Assembly (NCBI RefSeq): GCF_001640805.2
Contig: NC_066852.1
Coordinates: forward strand, 6,432,194 to 6,496,193
Direction: 5' to 3'
Length of the DNA stretch: 64,000 bases
Source of the DNA: Lates calcarifer
Lineage: Eukaryota; Chordata; Actinopteri; Centropomidae
Below the pieces are notes generated by a model, which searched no databases, had not been told where the DNA came from, and was given only the letters and a program-made list of their open reading frames with translations. The position numbers were made by a program, and so were the translations under genes. This document shows positions 38,776-52,045 of this stretch, one piece after another. Position 1 is the first letter of the stretch; each line of letters starts with the position of its first letter.

Positions 38776-38920
38776 CCGGCCTGGAAATAAGATTCCACAG
38801 CAGAGATTTTCATGCTCTGAAAGAATAGGCATGACAGTTCCTGCAACTGTGTCATAAAATCCTGTTCCTGACTATCAGATACATTAAGTTCATACACAGC
38901 AGATCAGTGCTGGGGGGGTC

Positions 38921-38973
38921 TATTTAAGCAGGTTGAGGACAACTTGCTGGATCTGCTGAAAGAACCTAATAAG
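38921..38973 (+). promoter_or_regulatory. Candidate serpinh1 core promoter and short non-coding exon 1
   Basis: A TATA-like TATTTAAG at 38921-38928 is followed about 45 bases later by AATAAG next to a strong donor, GTAAGA, at 38974. The serpinh1 start exon has a good acceptor at 40987-40988, just 10 bases before its ATG (first base of the exon 40989), so a non-coding first exon must exist upstream, and this is the best candidate that I see. No canonical heat-shock element was found next to it. Confidence 0.35.
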
Positions 38974-40241
38974 GTAAGATAAAAGTGTTGGGCGTTGGGG
39001 GGAGGGAGAGTATCCTGAGCTTGTTCAACTAGTGGGAAATGCCCAGGCATGTGAAAAGAGGCCACGGAGTCAGATGCATGATATATGATTCTATTGTAGA
39101 TTGCAGCAGTGTGGGTCACTCAAGTTGCTGGAGAGGTTTGAAAAGTAAGAAAAAAGATAGGGAAAATGTAATAGCATGAGACTTCAAACATTCAATTCAA
39201 TGCAAAACACTTTATTTTTCTATTAACAGGCAACTGGAAGCGTGCAAGCTTAGAAACAACAGCACCCAGACAATTCATCTACACACATACAAGCATACAA
39301 AAACTCAGGGAGGTGGCTGCAACTTCTGACCTGATTTCCTCTATGACAAAGGACATCTCTTAGTTTCTTTGTCTGCATAGTACACTGCCAATGGCACAAT
39401 ATGTTTCAAAATAAATGACCATTATTGATGGTTCATACATATAAAAACTCTTGTAAATTAAAACTGCACAACAGAATCTCTTATCATTCATTCATTCATA
39501 AGTCTCATGTTCCATGAACCATTCATTTAAGTAGTTTAAACACAACAAAAAGGCTCTGAAGAACATGAATGAAAAAACCAAAAATCAAATTTAGCAGATA
39601 TGAAGAAATTTTCCTTCTTTAGGATTCAGGTAGTGTTTGGCAGTGTTTCCACTTACACTTACTTGCACATTGGCCCTTAAAGCTACAGTTCATTGTCTGT
39701 CTTTTGGAGAGCTGTTGACACTGATGGAATCCAATTAGCCCAGTTCCCAATTGCAGTTCTCATCACAATCAAGGTCATAGCTCAGAACCTTTAAGATATC
39801 ACGGACCGAGACTCTGGTCTCGTCACAACACAGGAGCCTCAGCCCAGGGACAGGGTCTTCCTGTGATAAAGTATTCCTTATACAATGTGACTTAGGTGAA
39901 TGCAATTCTTTGTTTAGGATTTGGTGGCCTGCAGAATCTGCACACATGTAGTAGTATTACACAGTGTTAACTGTGCTGGTATTATCTCTATTCTCCTTGA
40001 TCGATTCTGCTTAAGACATCTGGGTCTCCTGACAGCAGATCATAACACCTGCCACACACCATGAGGTCATATAAAAAAAAAGTGTGGTTTCCATATGTCT
40101 AATACAGTGTCACTGCTCAGATGTAAATGTAAATGTAAATGTATTCATCTGTATTCACTGAGTTTTAAAGCTGCCAGAACATCACAGGAAGAATCCTGTT
40201 TATAAATACTATTAAACACACTATATTAAGAATAATTAGAC

Positions 40242-40260
40242 AAAAAAAAAAAAAAAAAAA
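40242..40260. repeat. Poly(A) tract
   Basis: A run of about 19 A residues between the candidate serpinh1 exon 1 and its start exon. Nothing else of note was seen in 38974-40988. Confidence 0.85.
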
Positions 40261-40997
40261 CTCCAGCTGCATGCACACTGAAGTCAGATATCGCTCCATC
40301 TCTCTCTGTTGACTTTGCGACTTAGTGAGCCTGTAAAAACATGTCTAGGAAGCTGCTGAAAAGAGATTCTTGATGTATATAATCCTTCTATGTTAGGTAG
40401 ACAGTTATTTCCTGAATGTATGTATGCTGCTTAGCCAGACAGATTATTTATCTGTGACCAACCATGTATATTATAATAAAATCCTATCTGTAACTGTCAC
40501 TACAACTGTAACTGGCCATAGGCACATAAGCTCCTTTTCTTAAAGCATAAATCACCTCTATATACATGACCTGTGTGAGTCAGTACGTGGTCACCTCTTC
40601 CACATCACAAGGAACCAATCACCATGAACCAGATCACAAGAGAATTTCTGAAATCTTAAATCTTTTGTTGTCAAGACATGATTCTGATCTAGCTGGCCAG
40701 TGTTTTGGATAAGATACATCCAGTAGCTGCCTACGTGGCTGTTATGTAAGTCTTGCCTTGAGGTTTATGGGGACAAATGCACTTTGAATGGCATGGCTAA
40801 ATCCCTGGCTGGCTAGCTCCCCCTGCTATCATCCTTAAAAACTATTTCAAATTTATATTCAGTCCACTGAAACAGAACAAATATCAACCAAGAAAATATA
40901 CAATCTCTCTTCTTAGATCAGTAACAGTGTATTGGCGGAAGCATCTCATGACTAACTCAGTGTCTTCTCATATGTTTTATCTGTTTAGTGCTACATC

Positions 40998-43199
40998 ATG
41001 TGGGTGTCAAACCTGGTAGCTCTGGTCCTCCTGGCCACTTCAGCCTCTGCTGCCACCTCTGCATCAGCAGACAAGGTCCTCAGTAACCATGCTACCATCC
41101 TGGCTGACAACAGCGCCAACCTGGCTTTCAGTCTCTATCAAAATATGGCAAAAGAGAAAGACGTAGAAAACATCCTCATTTCCCCTGTAGTAGTTGCCTC
41201 CTCTCTGGGTCTGGTGGCTCTTGGGGGAAAGGCTTCCACTGCCTCTCAGGTGAAAACCATTCTGAATGCAGCTAAAGTTAAAGATGAGCAACTGCACTCT
41301 GGTCTGGCAGAGCTCCTGACTGAGGTGAGCGACCCAAAGACCCGAAATGTCACATGGAAGATTAACAACCGTCTGTATGGACCCAACACTGTCAACTTTG
41401 TGGATGATTTTGTCAAGAGCAGCAAAAAACACTATAACTGTGACCACTCCAAGATAAACTTCCAAGATAAGAAAAGTGCTGTGAACTCAATCAATGAGTG
41501 GGCAGCCAAGTCTACTGATGGCAAACTGCCTGAGGTCACTAAGGAGGTGGAGAAGACTGATGGGGCAATGATCATCAATGCTATGTTTTTCAAACGTGAG
41601 TCTGAATGAAATCTTAACACTTCCAGTATATTATTCCTTTAAATGATTTCAAAGTTAATTAATTTTTATTTTCACAGCTCACTGGGATGAACAGTTTCAC
41701 CATCAGATGGTGGACAACCGTGGATTCTTGGTATCCCGCAGCTACACTGTTTCAGTACAGATGATGCATCGTACAGGTAAGTGTACAACAATCCTATTCA
41801 TATTTTCAGACACATATTCACACTTAAAGTAGTGGTCCAACATCCTGAGAAATACACTTATTCACTCTTTGCCTGAGAGTTAGATGAGAGGACTGATACC
41901 AGCTGCAGCTAGCCTGGCTCTTTCCAAACACAATAAAATCTGCCTACCAGCACCTTTAACACTCTCTCACTAATATGTTGTATCTTGTTTGTTCAATCTG
42001 TACAAATCCAGAGTGTAAAAACAACAATTTGTAGTGGTTCATGTGCTGAACTATTTTTGGCTCTTGGAGCTTCAGGGTTCTGTTCCAGAAAACCTCATTC
42101 AAAATCATATTGATATTTGTAATATTTGTAATAACACAAACACATCCAGCCTTGGAAAATCACTCAGGACTGTCATTATTTTTTCTAAATGATCTAATAT
42201 TGTTGTTTATTCAGTTTTCCTATTCTTAGCCTTTAACAAACACCATTTCCCATGAACTATGGACCATTGAGGATCACAAAAAGCAAAAAAAACAAAACAA
42301 AAACTGAAGTATACTGAAGTACCCTCAAATATTCTGAGAATGGAAAATAAAAGGGGTGTCTGTGGCCTGTGACTGCTTACTATTAACAATCCTACAGTGC
42401 AGTGCAATATGGCTTTAACCTCACAGTTAATGGACAGATATAAGAGTGGATCTTCTCATCTAATTTTTTGGCAAGAATGCATATTTCTTAATATGAACTA
42501 GTATAAAGCTTAAGAAGTTCCATAAAGTGCATTGTAAGCACAGATTGCTATTTGATTTGTTCCCTCAGGTCTCTATGGCTTCTTTGAAGACAAAACCAAT
42601 AAGCTGACCATCCTGAGCATGCCCCTGGCTCATAAGAAGTCCAGTGTGGTGTTCATCATGCCCTACCATCTTGAACCTCTGGAGAGACTGGAGAAGATGC
42701 TGACCAAGAAGCAGCTGGACACATGGATGGGCAAGCTGCAGCAGACAGCAGTGGCTGTGTCTCTGCCCAAAGTCAGCATGGAAGTCAGTCACAACCTGAA
42801 GGTAAAAGATGCAAGAAATCAAGAGCTTCTTAGTGGATTAATCTGACTGCATCTCAGTCTTCACTTCTCACACCTTATTTTTCTGCCTCTCTTTAGAAAC
42901 ACCTCGGGAAGCTGGGCCTGACAGAAGCTGTGGACAAATCCAAAGCTGACTTCTCCAACATCTCTGGGAAAAAGGACCTCTACCTGTCCAGTGTGTTCCA
43001 TGCCTCTGCCATGGAATGGGACACTGATGGAAATGAAATGGATACCAGCATCTTTGGCACAGACAAGCTGAAAAACCCTAAACTGTTCTACGCTGATCAC
43101 CCTTTCATCTTCCTAGTGAAGGACCAGAAGACAAACTCCATCCTGTTTATTGGCAGGATGGTCAGGCCAAAGGGTGAAAAGATGAGAGATGAATTGTGA
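40998..43199 (+). CDS. serpinh1: HSP47, collagen-specific ER serpin chaperone
   Basis: Coding exons: 40998-41595, 41678-41776, 42569-42801, 42897-43199; phases agree and the product is 410 residues. HSP47 binds procollagen triple helices in the ER, prevents their aggregation and releases them at lower pH in the Golgi. Visible features are a signal peptide ([18 protein letters not shown]), the serpin core with [13 protein letters not shown] and [21 protein letters not shown], an NVT glycosylation site, the histidine-rich segment [16 protein letters not shown], the non-inhibitory reactive-loop region [19 protein letters not shown], and a C-terminal RDEL retention signal. The coding exon number and splice phases fit the vertebrate gene. 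I cannot tell whether it is the a or b duplicate. Its 5' end faces gdpd5, and acer3 follows on the same strand 2.4 kb downstream. Confidence 0.96.
41822..41966. repeat. Dispersed fish repeat, TTAAAGGAATAGTnTGACATTT family, copy B
   Basis: It contains 'gagaaatacacttattcact', 'gcctgagagttagatgagag', 'gataccagctgcagctagcc' and ATCTGCCTACCAGCACCTTTAA. The same word order occurs at 22125-22312. It lies in serpinh1 intron 2. Confidence 0.65.
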
Positions 43200-43842
43200 C
43201 CATGTGGTGAGCTGAGTATCCAGAGAAGTTAAACGTCTGACTGTGTGCGTGAGTGTAGATTTTCTACAGCAACATGCTGAGAGAAGTGCAAGATAAAAAA
43301 TAGTTTTGAAATCAGACATGTGCATTCCTACATCCAGTGCCAGCAGCATTCCACACAGAAAAAGCATTGTGCACACCCTTCATTTGTATCTCAGAGAATG
43401 TCTTATCACTATGTGGCCTTTTTGTTATGTATTGGCAGTTATAGACTGAAGACTTAGATTAAGTACGATTTCCCAGATTAATGCCTAAAATGTAAATACA
43501 CAGTTTAATGGAGGAGGAGAATCCCTGTGAAAACTGTCTCACATCTTACTAATCTTTGTGAAAGGTGAACAACAATTCTGCTTTCGAAAAGACTTCATGG
43601 TGCTTGTTTAACATTTTTTTTGTCATGGATTGCTGCTTTTAATTTGAAAGTCCATTGGCCTTCACAAATATTTTTCCCATTCTTTGCACTACTTTCCACC
43701 ACAAGCATATTTTCTTTTAACCAAGCAGCTGTGTTTCTTAAACTACACATAATGCACTGATCAACACCAATGGGAGTAAGGACTATGTCTGCAAAAGCAT
43801 GTGACCACATGGTTTTAGGCTGTTATAAATTTCCTGTTTTGC

Positions 43843-43848
43843 AATAAA
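43843..43848 (+). terminator. Poly(A) signal of serpinh1
   Basis: AATAAA about 640 bases after the RDEL stop codon; the 3' untranslated region of HSP47 genes is usually of this order. Confidence 0.6.
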
Positions 43849-45647
43849 AATGTGAAAAATGTGACATCATAAGATGCCAACTTATTCTGCCAGTTTGCCT
43901 CTTGATGTTTCTGTTTGAATGTCTGTTTGGAACAGCAGTGTAGCTTTCAGCTGGTTTGAAGTCAGGCCTCCAATGAGATTCTCCAGCTGAATAACGTGAG
44001 AAAATACTAGTGAGAGTGATTGTGGGACCTCCTGGGCAGTTCTGCTTCAGCGAGACATCTGATAGAATTGCAATTGTAAGCAGTATATGGTAAACATAGT
44101 CTCTTCGTGATAAACTCTAAATATTTGGAATGTAACAAAATATTTGGGCATATCCAGATGGGTGCAGCAGCTGCTCCAATGAGCAAAGCACTTGCTAAAA
44201 GCCGCATCACCAACCTTGTAATAGGTTTATAAAGAAACTTGAACTACAGTGAAATGAAACAGTCAGCAATGAGCAAATAGGTAATTTACCCTTTATGGAA
44301 AATGAAAAATAAAATGACATAATGTAAGGAGAAGATTAAATAGAAGATTGGTAGACTGATAGGATACACATTTGAGTGTACCTTGTGTGAGTGTATCACA
44401 CCACCTAGAGGACATTTGAACTTATGGCAGAGACAGTTTTTCCTTCTGACACAGCAAAATTTAGAAATGAAGATTTCTTAGAAATGATTTGTTAAGAATG
44501 TTGTTCTTATTATATTAATAATCCTGTAATAATAATTGTAATGTTAGAAATTTCTAGCATTCAAGTGATTGTTTTAAATTAATTTAAATTGTCTTTAATT
44601 GCATATTGGGAAGTGGTTAGGTGTGTGGATGTTTATAAGGTGGTAGGTGAAATGTTGTTACGCCATCACCATCTTAAGCCTCTCTACTACAGTACCTTTA
44701 CTAAAACTGCACTGTAACTAACTAGAATGAATACTCACAGTAGAAGTTGGAGGTGTTAAATAATCTTTCATGAAACTAGTTGTATAGTGTGATGTCTGGA
44801 TCCTAACCTGTCTAAAATGAAGTCATCATCTGCCATGGGAGATACTTAGCATGAAATGACGGACTGTTTCAAAGACACACATATAAAGCCATTAGGTATT
44901 TTAAAATTCAAAGTTGACTATTTCCCCTGATCTTTTCTTTTTTACGTCTAGCATGTTGATTTATCACCAGTGTGCATCTTGTTCTGCTTTTATTACTGTA
45001 TTGTTTATCTGAACTGTACTGAGATGTTGTGCTGTGTTCCTCTTTTGTCTGAGCTGCACAACAAATTTTGCTGATGTGCAAGAAAGTAGTGAACTGAAAC
45101 TATTTCATTTGTTGGTTTCTAATGCCTGTAGTACAGTCTGTAAGAGAGCCATGACGGTTTTCAAGGGGGAATAACAACATGACAATAGCCTACTACAATG
45201 CAAGGATATGAATAATCAGGTTCTGTTCTGTATTAGAACAGAACATAAACAGAGGAAGTTGAAAGGAGGTTATAACTGAATTTAAATTAAGTGTTATTAA
45301 TAACGGTCCTAAAATATTAGCTGTAATGAAAAGATCAGACTCCTCAGCGGCGCCAGTGGAACGCCTCGTCTAGGGCACAAAACTGCGTACTTCACATGAT
45401 AAAACTGTGCTAGCTACATTACATTATCTTTACTTCGTGCTACTGGTAGTTTATAGTCTATTGCAGTTTTGTTGTTGATTATTTATGTATGTATTCACTT
45501 ATTTATTTATCGTAACTCACTGTAACAGCAGTAGTACTGGACTTTGGTCTGCCTCTCCCACGAGCGTGAGGAGGAGGGCTCGAGGAGTGCTCGTGCTGTG
45601 ATGGGACTACAAATCCGTTAGTACCCACAGCCTCCTCCTCTTCCATC
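43849..45647. other. serpinh1-acer3 spacer with acer3 promoter
   Basis: Mostly AT-rich with nothing recognisable from 43849 to about 45300. From 45340 to 45647 the CpG content rises (for example GCGGCGCC around 45347, then CCACGAGCGTGAGG and GCTCGAGGAGTGCTCGTG). No TATA box is visible. This fits a CpG-type promoter and 5' untranslated region directly in front of the acer3 start. Confidence 0.5.
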
Positions 45648-48600
45648 ATGGCTCCGTCGATAGACAGGCAAGGATATTGGGGGCGGCCGACCTCAACGCT
45701 GGACTGGTGTGAAGAAAATTATGTCGTGTCTTTTTACATCGCGGAATTTTGTGAGTAAAATATAACTGCATCATTTTCGCTAAAAATCGTGGATTTGGGG
45801 TTCGTTTGAGTGAGGCTTTTGAGGAGGACAGCCATACTGTGTCCGTACAGTCGCCTCTGAATAACGTAAACATGAAGTATGAGCAGCGACTATAATAATA
45901 ATAATATAGTGGATTAATGTTTTCGTTCTTGGCTGAGATGAATTTCCGGTCACTTAGCATAAGCTATATGATATCTCGTGTGGCATTCAATTAACTAACG
46001 TTAGAGCTGTAATGAGGAAAAGAGAAGCTGTCCGCCACGAAGATACAGCTAGTCAACCTGGTCTGTGTCGTGCTGTTTTGCATAGCTTTCCCGTAGGTTA
46101 TTATACCGCATAGTGCTGTAAGTGTTAGCTAATGTTATCACCGACACGTCACAATTTAACATTTTTCCACATTATTTCTCTTTTTTTAAATTTTAAATCG
46201 GCTTCGGGACGTTGTCGTCAATGTTTCCCTTCACAAGGTGCCTTAGTCATTCAAAGCCACCACTTGAAACTTGATAAAACATTTCCTTCATACTGTCGGG
46301 GTGCCTCATTGCATTGTCTACGATAAAAACTGGTTTCTCAGGAACCATTATCTTAGATTTAAACACTGTTAGCGTCACTTTTTTTCAAAAAGCTGCTATG
46401 TCAGCGGGAATTGTAGAAGGCATTATTGCACAGGCTTCAGCTTTCACTGACATGCAGTGACACACACTTTCCCCTTAAAAGCTTTTAGCCAAGCTTAAAA
46501 ATGGATAAAAAAAATTTGTTTAAAAATAAGTTACTAATTATCTTGCAGTCAGTTTAACATCTTAGATGTAAGTATTATTGCCAACTGTCAACTACAAAGC
46601 CTGGACTCTAGGCTGATGTGTAGAATTTATATATTCATTGTAGATGCACTGTATAAAAAAGATAAACCTTCCACTTTCCATTTGCTGTTATCATGTATCA
46701 TGTCTGGTTTTCCGGGTACTGAATGATGAACAGTTAGTCAAAGGTGAACTCAAGCCAAGTGGGTCAGAGTTTAGTTTGATTACTGCTATCATCTTCCCTG
46801 TATTTTGTCTATGCTAAGAGGCCTTTATAGTATCATACATTTTGTTTTCTTGTCCTAAAAAGTGTAAGATCCTACTCTAAGCCACTAGTTGTGGAGTACA
46901 CAATGTAGGCATTCTGCATTCATTCATTTCATTGAAACGTTTATAAACTTTAGCACTAGTGTGAATGCAGTGTATCTAGGATACTGACAGATAAAGCTTT
47001 CGTTAGCACAAATGACACAGAAGTTTGGCATTTAAATGGTGATTCAGGTTACAATGATCGGAATGTGGCATTGTTCATGTGGAAAAGAGACACTGCCATG
47101 ACTTTAATCCCGATTTGATGTGTGCTTTTGTGCACTATCTCTCTTTTTAAAACATCAGCACATGGTGACAGTCGAAGCAGACAGACAGGGAGGATATCAA
47201 GAGTCACTCACACTGGGGGCAGGCATCTCATCACATTGTTTGCATTTGTCATTGAAATGTGAAAGGAAAATATTCAAGTGCTGTAGTATTTTTGTTTTTG
47301 TGCATTTATTATCAGTAACCAAAGTCCACTCATTTCAAAATGGTCACTCCAAGGACTCACCTTGGCTTTTATCTGCATCTACAGATAAGGGGAATGTGCC
47401 ATGATGTGAAAAAAAAGTCAGCAGCATTAGTTTTCAAACTGCTTAACATCCTGGTTAGCCTGATTGTTTTCCATGCCTGAGTTTGCACATCACCACACCC
47501 AGAATGATCAAGGGTTGAGCTGTTTTTATCAGGTTCCCTGTGGACCTGATGATGTACCAACAGTAAGTACATAGCAATGGCCTAGGGGTGGGAGGTTTAC
47601 ATACACAAACACTGACCCCAGTTCAGCTGTAGGCCACTTTTGCAGATAAGGCTTAAATGCTTTGAGGTAAAGTTTAAGATAGTTGTTGAAGCTTTATTCA
47701 TTCCCACTTCTCAGGGTTTCTCAGTTGTTTTCAGGTTTCAAACCAGTGATCCTGACAGCATGACAACAGTACCAACACTGCAATACAGAACAGTATAACA
47801 ACATGTGGTAAAACAATTGTAGCTGTATCTAACAACTATTTTCATAAGTGCTCTATCTGCTAATTGTTCTCTTCATTATGTGGTTTATTGATTAGTCTGT
47901 AACACATTAAAAAGTAGAGAAAATGCATTATTCTAGTGACCAATGTGACTTTTTCACATGTCTTGTTTTGTCCAAAATGCACAAAAGACAAGAGCAAGAA
48001 AAGCAGCTAATCTGCATATTTGAGAATCTGGAACAACACATCTTTTGCATTCATGATAGAGAATGATCTACACAATTACTCACTTTTCAAAAGAGTTGCT
48101 GATTAATTTGCTGTTTGTTGTGTAAATGATTAATCAATTAATCATTGCATCTTAAAAAACAATAGAAATGGTATTGGAGTTCATCCATCATTTAAGATCT
48201 GCTACTTCTGCATTAACTGTAATTGCAAACCCAAATACTAATATATCACCAGTATTACATAGTTAAAATAACAGATACACAGTTAAGTATTTAATTAGTG
48301 TCATTTCAGTTTAAGAATAGAACAGAAAATTGTTTGCAGCAGCAAACATAGCAGCAGTCGTGTTTGCATGAACTCCCAGTGTAGTGATCAGGTTTCTGTA
48401 ACAAGATACCATTCATGTTGTTGTTATAATGATCACAACATGTAACCCAGGCTGTCTCACTGAACTCTCACTGCAATCACAGAGGCATTTTTAGTTCCTC
48501 AAATATCACACAGGTCATGTCACCTAGCTCTAATTCATCTCTGCTGTCTTTTTGAACAGGGAATACTGTCAGCAACCTGATTATGATTCTTCCTCCCATT

Positions 48601-51600
48601 TGTGGGGCCATCCAGACGTTTCGCGATGGCCTTGAGTTTCGCTACATCTGCTCTTTCCTCGGACTAGCAGGTTAGTCTGTTGAAACTACAAATTACTTGG
48701 CTCAACATCTGTGACAATACTGAAGCAAACACTGCTCTAGTTAATTTTCTACTTATTGACAACATCCTTTGCAGTTTTACAGTATTAACTCTCAGTGCTA
48801 TCACATCATAATCCATACACATGAGAATGTCTTGATTTTAATGTTTTGCGCGGTTGTGTGTCACCCAGCTGTTGGTGTTGGTTCCTGGTGCTTCCACATG
48901 ACGCTACTGTATGAAATGCAGGTAGGCTACAATGTTACAGTGAAATCTGAGTATGTGAATACTTTGTTATATGTTAATGTCTTGCTTAAACTGCATGAAT
49001 CAGACCCATTGTTGGAAATATTAGGTCAAACATCTGCTGCCTCGTGTAATGAAAATTATGTTGTAATGACATCCCGTATTGATGTATTCATATGTGTTTC
49101 TCTGTACTCTCATTTGCAGCTACTGGACGAGTTGCCAATGATTTACAGTACATGCGTCTTTGTCTACTGTCTGTAAGTAGCTCAGCCTTTTGAATTTATT
49201 GCTGTTGAAGCATTCTCAAGTCTGACTGGCACTGTGAACAATTTTAGTGTGCCTGTGCCTGTAGACTGAGCTAGTGAATCCCTTGCTGATCATTTGATCC
49301 ATTCCAAGAAAGTACAGTGTGTCATTTTCTTGTGGCTGTGGAGTGTACTGTATGTAAGGAAACTATTGATTCTAAACTGGACTTTTCTTTGCACTTCAGC
49401 TCAGTGTATTATTTGTTCTCTGTTCTTGGAGGCGATTCAAACTGAACATGTAAGATAAAAATATTTGTTTCTTTTTTCAGATATGAGTGCTTCAAACAAG
49501 AGAACAACATTAGTTTATTTCCTATTGCATTATTATTAATCTTCAGTGTCTCAGTCACTGTGGTGAGTACTAACTTAAACTACAATGTGATCATTTACCT
49601 GGAACCATACTGTAAATGAAACATAAGATCCGTCATATGCTCTTGAGTAGTTTCAATATTTGTATTTTGTAGGTATACTTACAGTGGAAGGAGCCAGTGT
49701 TTCACCAGGTAAGGGAGTGCTCACCTGGCTCAGATTGCTCATTGTTTGCTGTTAGGGCTCAGTGTGCCTAAAGTCATTTTTACCTTGGGTAAACATTTGG
49801 CTTTCCAACACAGCATGCAACCAGTTTGGTGTATGCTGGCTGTTAAATGGACAGAAAAGTAGCAATTTATATAAATGCTGATATACAAAATGCAACATTC
49901 AATTACATTTAATTTTATAGTCTGTTGATAATCAGTTAAGTATTTGTTAAGGTATCATATTAGTCAGTCAGAAGTCAGCTTTTACACTAATAAAAGTCCT
50001 GCTTTAAGAAGAGAAAATATAATCTGTAAAGTCCAGTTGGATTAGATGTCAAAATACAGCACAGTGGTATGTAATACAGGATTTTAGTGAACACTGGAAA
50101 TTCAGCATTAACATTACAAAGTAATTTACTCAAAATGTGCTCTTGCATGTATATGATTGGCCACAGCAGTGCAGTGTTGAATGGCGTCATCTTGCGTTGC
50201 AGCAAAAGTTAAACCAGTACTCTGCCCCCATCGAAACAAATGAAAAGGCCTACATTTTTTCATGCAGAGTGAATGCTGGTCTGATGGAGGCCTAAGCCCT
50301 AAGATCAGCACTTAGACCTTAACCATAAATTCAAACTACAGTTACTATTTGCTGCCAAGAAGAATAATCTCATAACCCTAACCATATAGAGTAACTACAA
50401 AAATCTTGAAAGAACAGAACAAAAATTTCTATTACATCCAGTGTTTACCTGTACCTGCTGAGGATCTCACATTGTATGTTTACCTTTACAGCAGTAAGGA
50501 CAAGGTGACAAAGCTGCCTTTGTCTACTCTTTGGAGCTGACTTTGTTTACTAATCACACTGCTCTATGGTGGTTCATAACGAGATACTGTTCCTGTTGGA
50601 GCACAGTGAGCACACAGAGTACACAGGGTTTGCTTTAAACAGCGACTTTTTAATGAGTAGCTAATGACCTTGTGTAGACATGAGTTGTGAGCATTTCAAC
50701 CAAAGTGTGGATTCTCCTTTATATATTATTTCAGACTCACCGTTCACATCTCTCATCTCCCCAAATTAAAGAGATAATGATGAGAAAATGAGACTGAGAA
50801 AAATTACTTTACTTTAATCTGGTAACTGCTGTTAACTGACATTTTTAGAGACAACTTTGCTTCTATTGGAAAAGCCATGCAAGGTTGCATTATTAGCATC
50901 ATTTTTAGTGTACAGTTCAGGCTCCAAGTCACCTCTCTGAGCACTGATGACTTGATTTAAATTTGTAAACAGTAGTCACATGTTTTGTCTTGCCCCATGA
51001 CAAGCACTTGCTTGCTTGTGTTTAAAAGCCAAATAACTGCCTCTTCTTTCAGGTCATGTATGGTGCTCTTGTAGCTTGCCTAGTGATGCGATCCATCTTC
51101 ATTGTTACATGGTAAGTTTTCAATCAAAATGTAAATTATTATCACATCAAAGAAACTACTGTTCGTTGGTATTCAATGAAGAAACAGCTCAGTAATGGGT
51201 TTTCCTTATTTTATTTAAATTCTAGGGTTTACCCCTGGCTCAGACCGCTGTGTTACACCTCCTTAGGTATCTTTATGTTAGGGTTCCTACTGTGGAACAT
51301 TGACAACATCTTCTGTGACTCATTAAGGTGAGGATTTGTTAGTTGTAAAATACGGTAGACGGTTTTGTTATTGCGTATTAACTTGAAAGCTAATTTTAGA
51401 ATTGTAGGAGCAAAGTTAATTATCCTGCTTTTAAGAGCAGTGGAACAGTCAGTGATTTTAATCTATATGTGACATCACAACATTAATTGAATGCATTTTT
51501 CTCTGCGAGTCAGCTAAACTATTTCATGTGTGAGATATCTTTATTTATTTTATCTTATAGTGCATGATGTGTGTTCAGGTTTTGATATCTATGAAGAACA

Positions 51601-52045
51601 AACACTTGTAAAATAAAAGAGTTATTAAGTATCACTTTCTTTATATCAGAGCCAGTAGACAAACACTGCCCCCTGGTGTTGGAGTAGTGACACAGTTCCA
51701 TGCCTGGTGGCACATCTTTACAGGCCTGGGATCCTACCTGCACATACTTCTCAGGTAAGATTATTGAGTGGCAGTGGCAAGGTTCTGTTATTGTGGGATA
51801 TGTTCATGCACACTTAAGTCAAATGTTTTTTTCTTTTAGCCTGCAGATCAGGTCAACCTACCTCAAATACAGACCAAAAGTAAAGGTACGTCTAACTTTT
51901 GCAAATATTGTAGCTTTTATTTGTTGTCATTTGTTCTTTTATTCAAACATTCATTTATTTATTTGTACTGTTCTATCCTACCTTTGTTCAGTTTCTGTGT
52001 GGAGTTTGGCCCACATTGCACATTGAACCACAGAAGACGAGCTGA
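45648..52045 (+). CDS. acer3: Alkaline ceramidase 3
   Basis: Coding exons: 45648-45750, 48560-48670, 48869-48921, 49120-49172, 49481-49562, 49673-49708, 51053-51111, 51226-51327, 51650-51754, 51840-51885, 51992-52045. All phases fit and the product is 267 residues, the same as the human protein. ACER3 is a seven-helix ER/Golgi hydrolase that splits ceramides with unsaturated long acyl chains into sphingosine and fatty acid. The calcium-site residues D19, W20, E22, N24 and E33 are present in the N-terminal stretch ([12 protein letters not shown]). The zinc-site residues are present as H81 and D92 ([14 protein letters not shown]) and the pair in QFHAWWH. All intron borders are GT-AG. The start ATG has a good context (ATCATGG). 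The C-terminus ends [11 protein letters not shown]. Confidence 0.97.
47830..48165. repeat. Dispersed fish repeat (GATTAATCnATTAATCATTGCA end)
   Basis: The segment carries TTTTCAAAAGAGTTGCTGATTAATTTGCTGT and ends GATTAATCAATTAATCATTGCA, with ACATTAAAAAGTAGAGAAAAT near its start. I recognise this end from an interspersed repeat frequent in percomorph introns. It lies in acer3 intron 1. Confidence 0.5.

Larger units (their letters stand above)
33761..38920. other. gdpd5-serpinh1 head-to-head spacer
   Basis: No coding exon is recognised. Contents include two copies of a 110-base repeat in opposite directions (36415-36530 and 38660-38775), a TTTC tract at 36659-36681, and a 22-base word seen twice (35309, 35994). 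Control sequences for both genes may lie here, but none can be named from sequence alone. Confidence 0.4.

Noticed and set aside
41064..41465. 133-codon minus-strand open frame in serpinh1
   Set aside because: It is the shadow of the large serpinh1 exon, which has a clear serpin product on the plus strand.
48769..49176. 135-codon plus-strand open frame
   Set aside because: It runs through two acer3 introns and merely includes the exons at 48869 and 49120; the introns have clear GT-AG borders and the spliced product equals human ACER3 in length.
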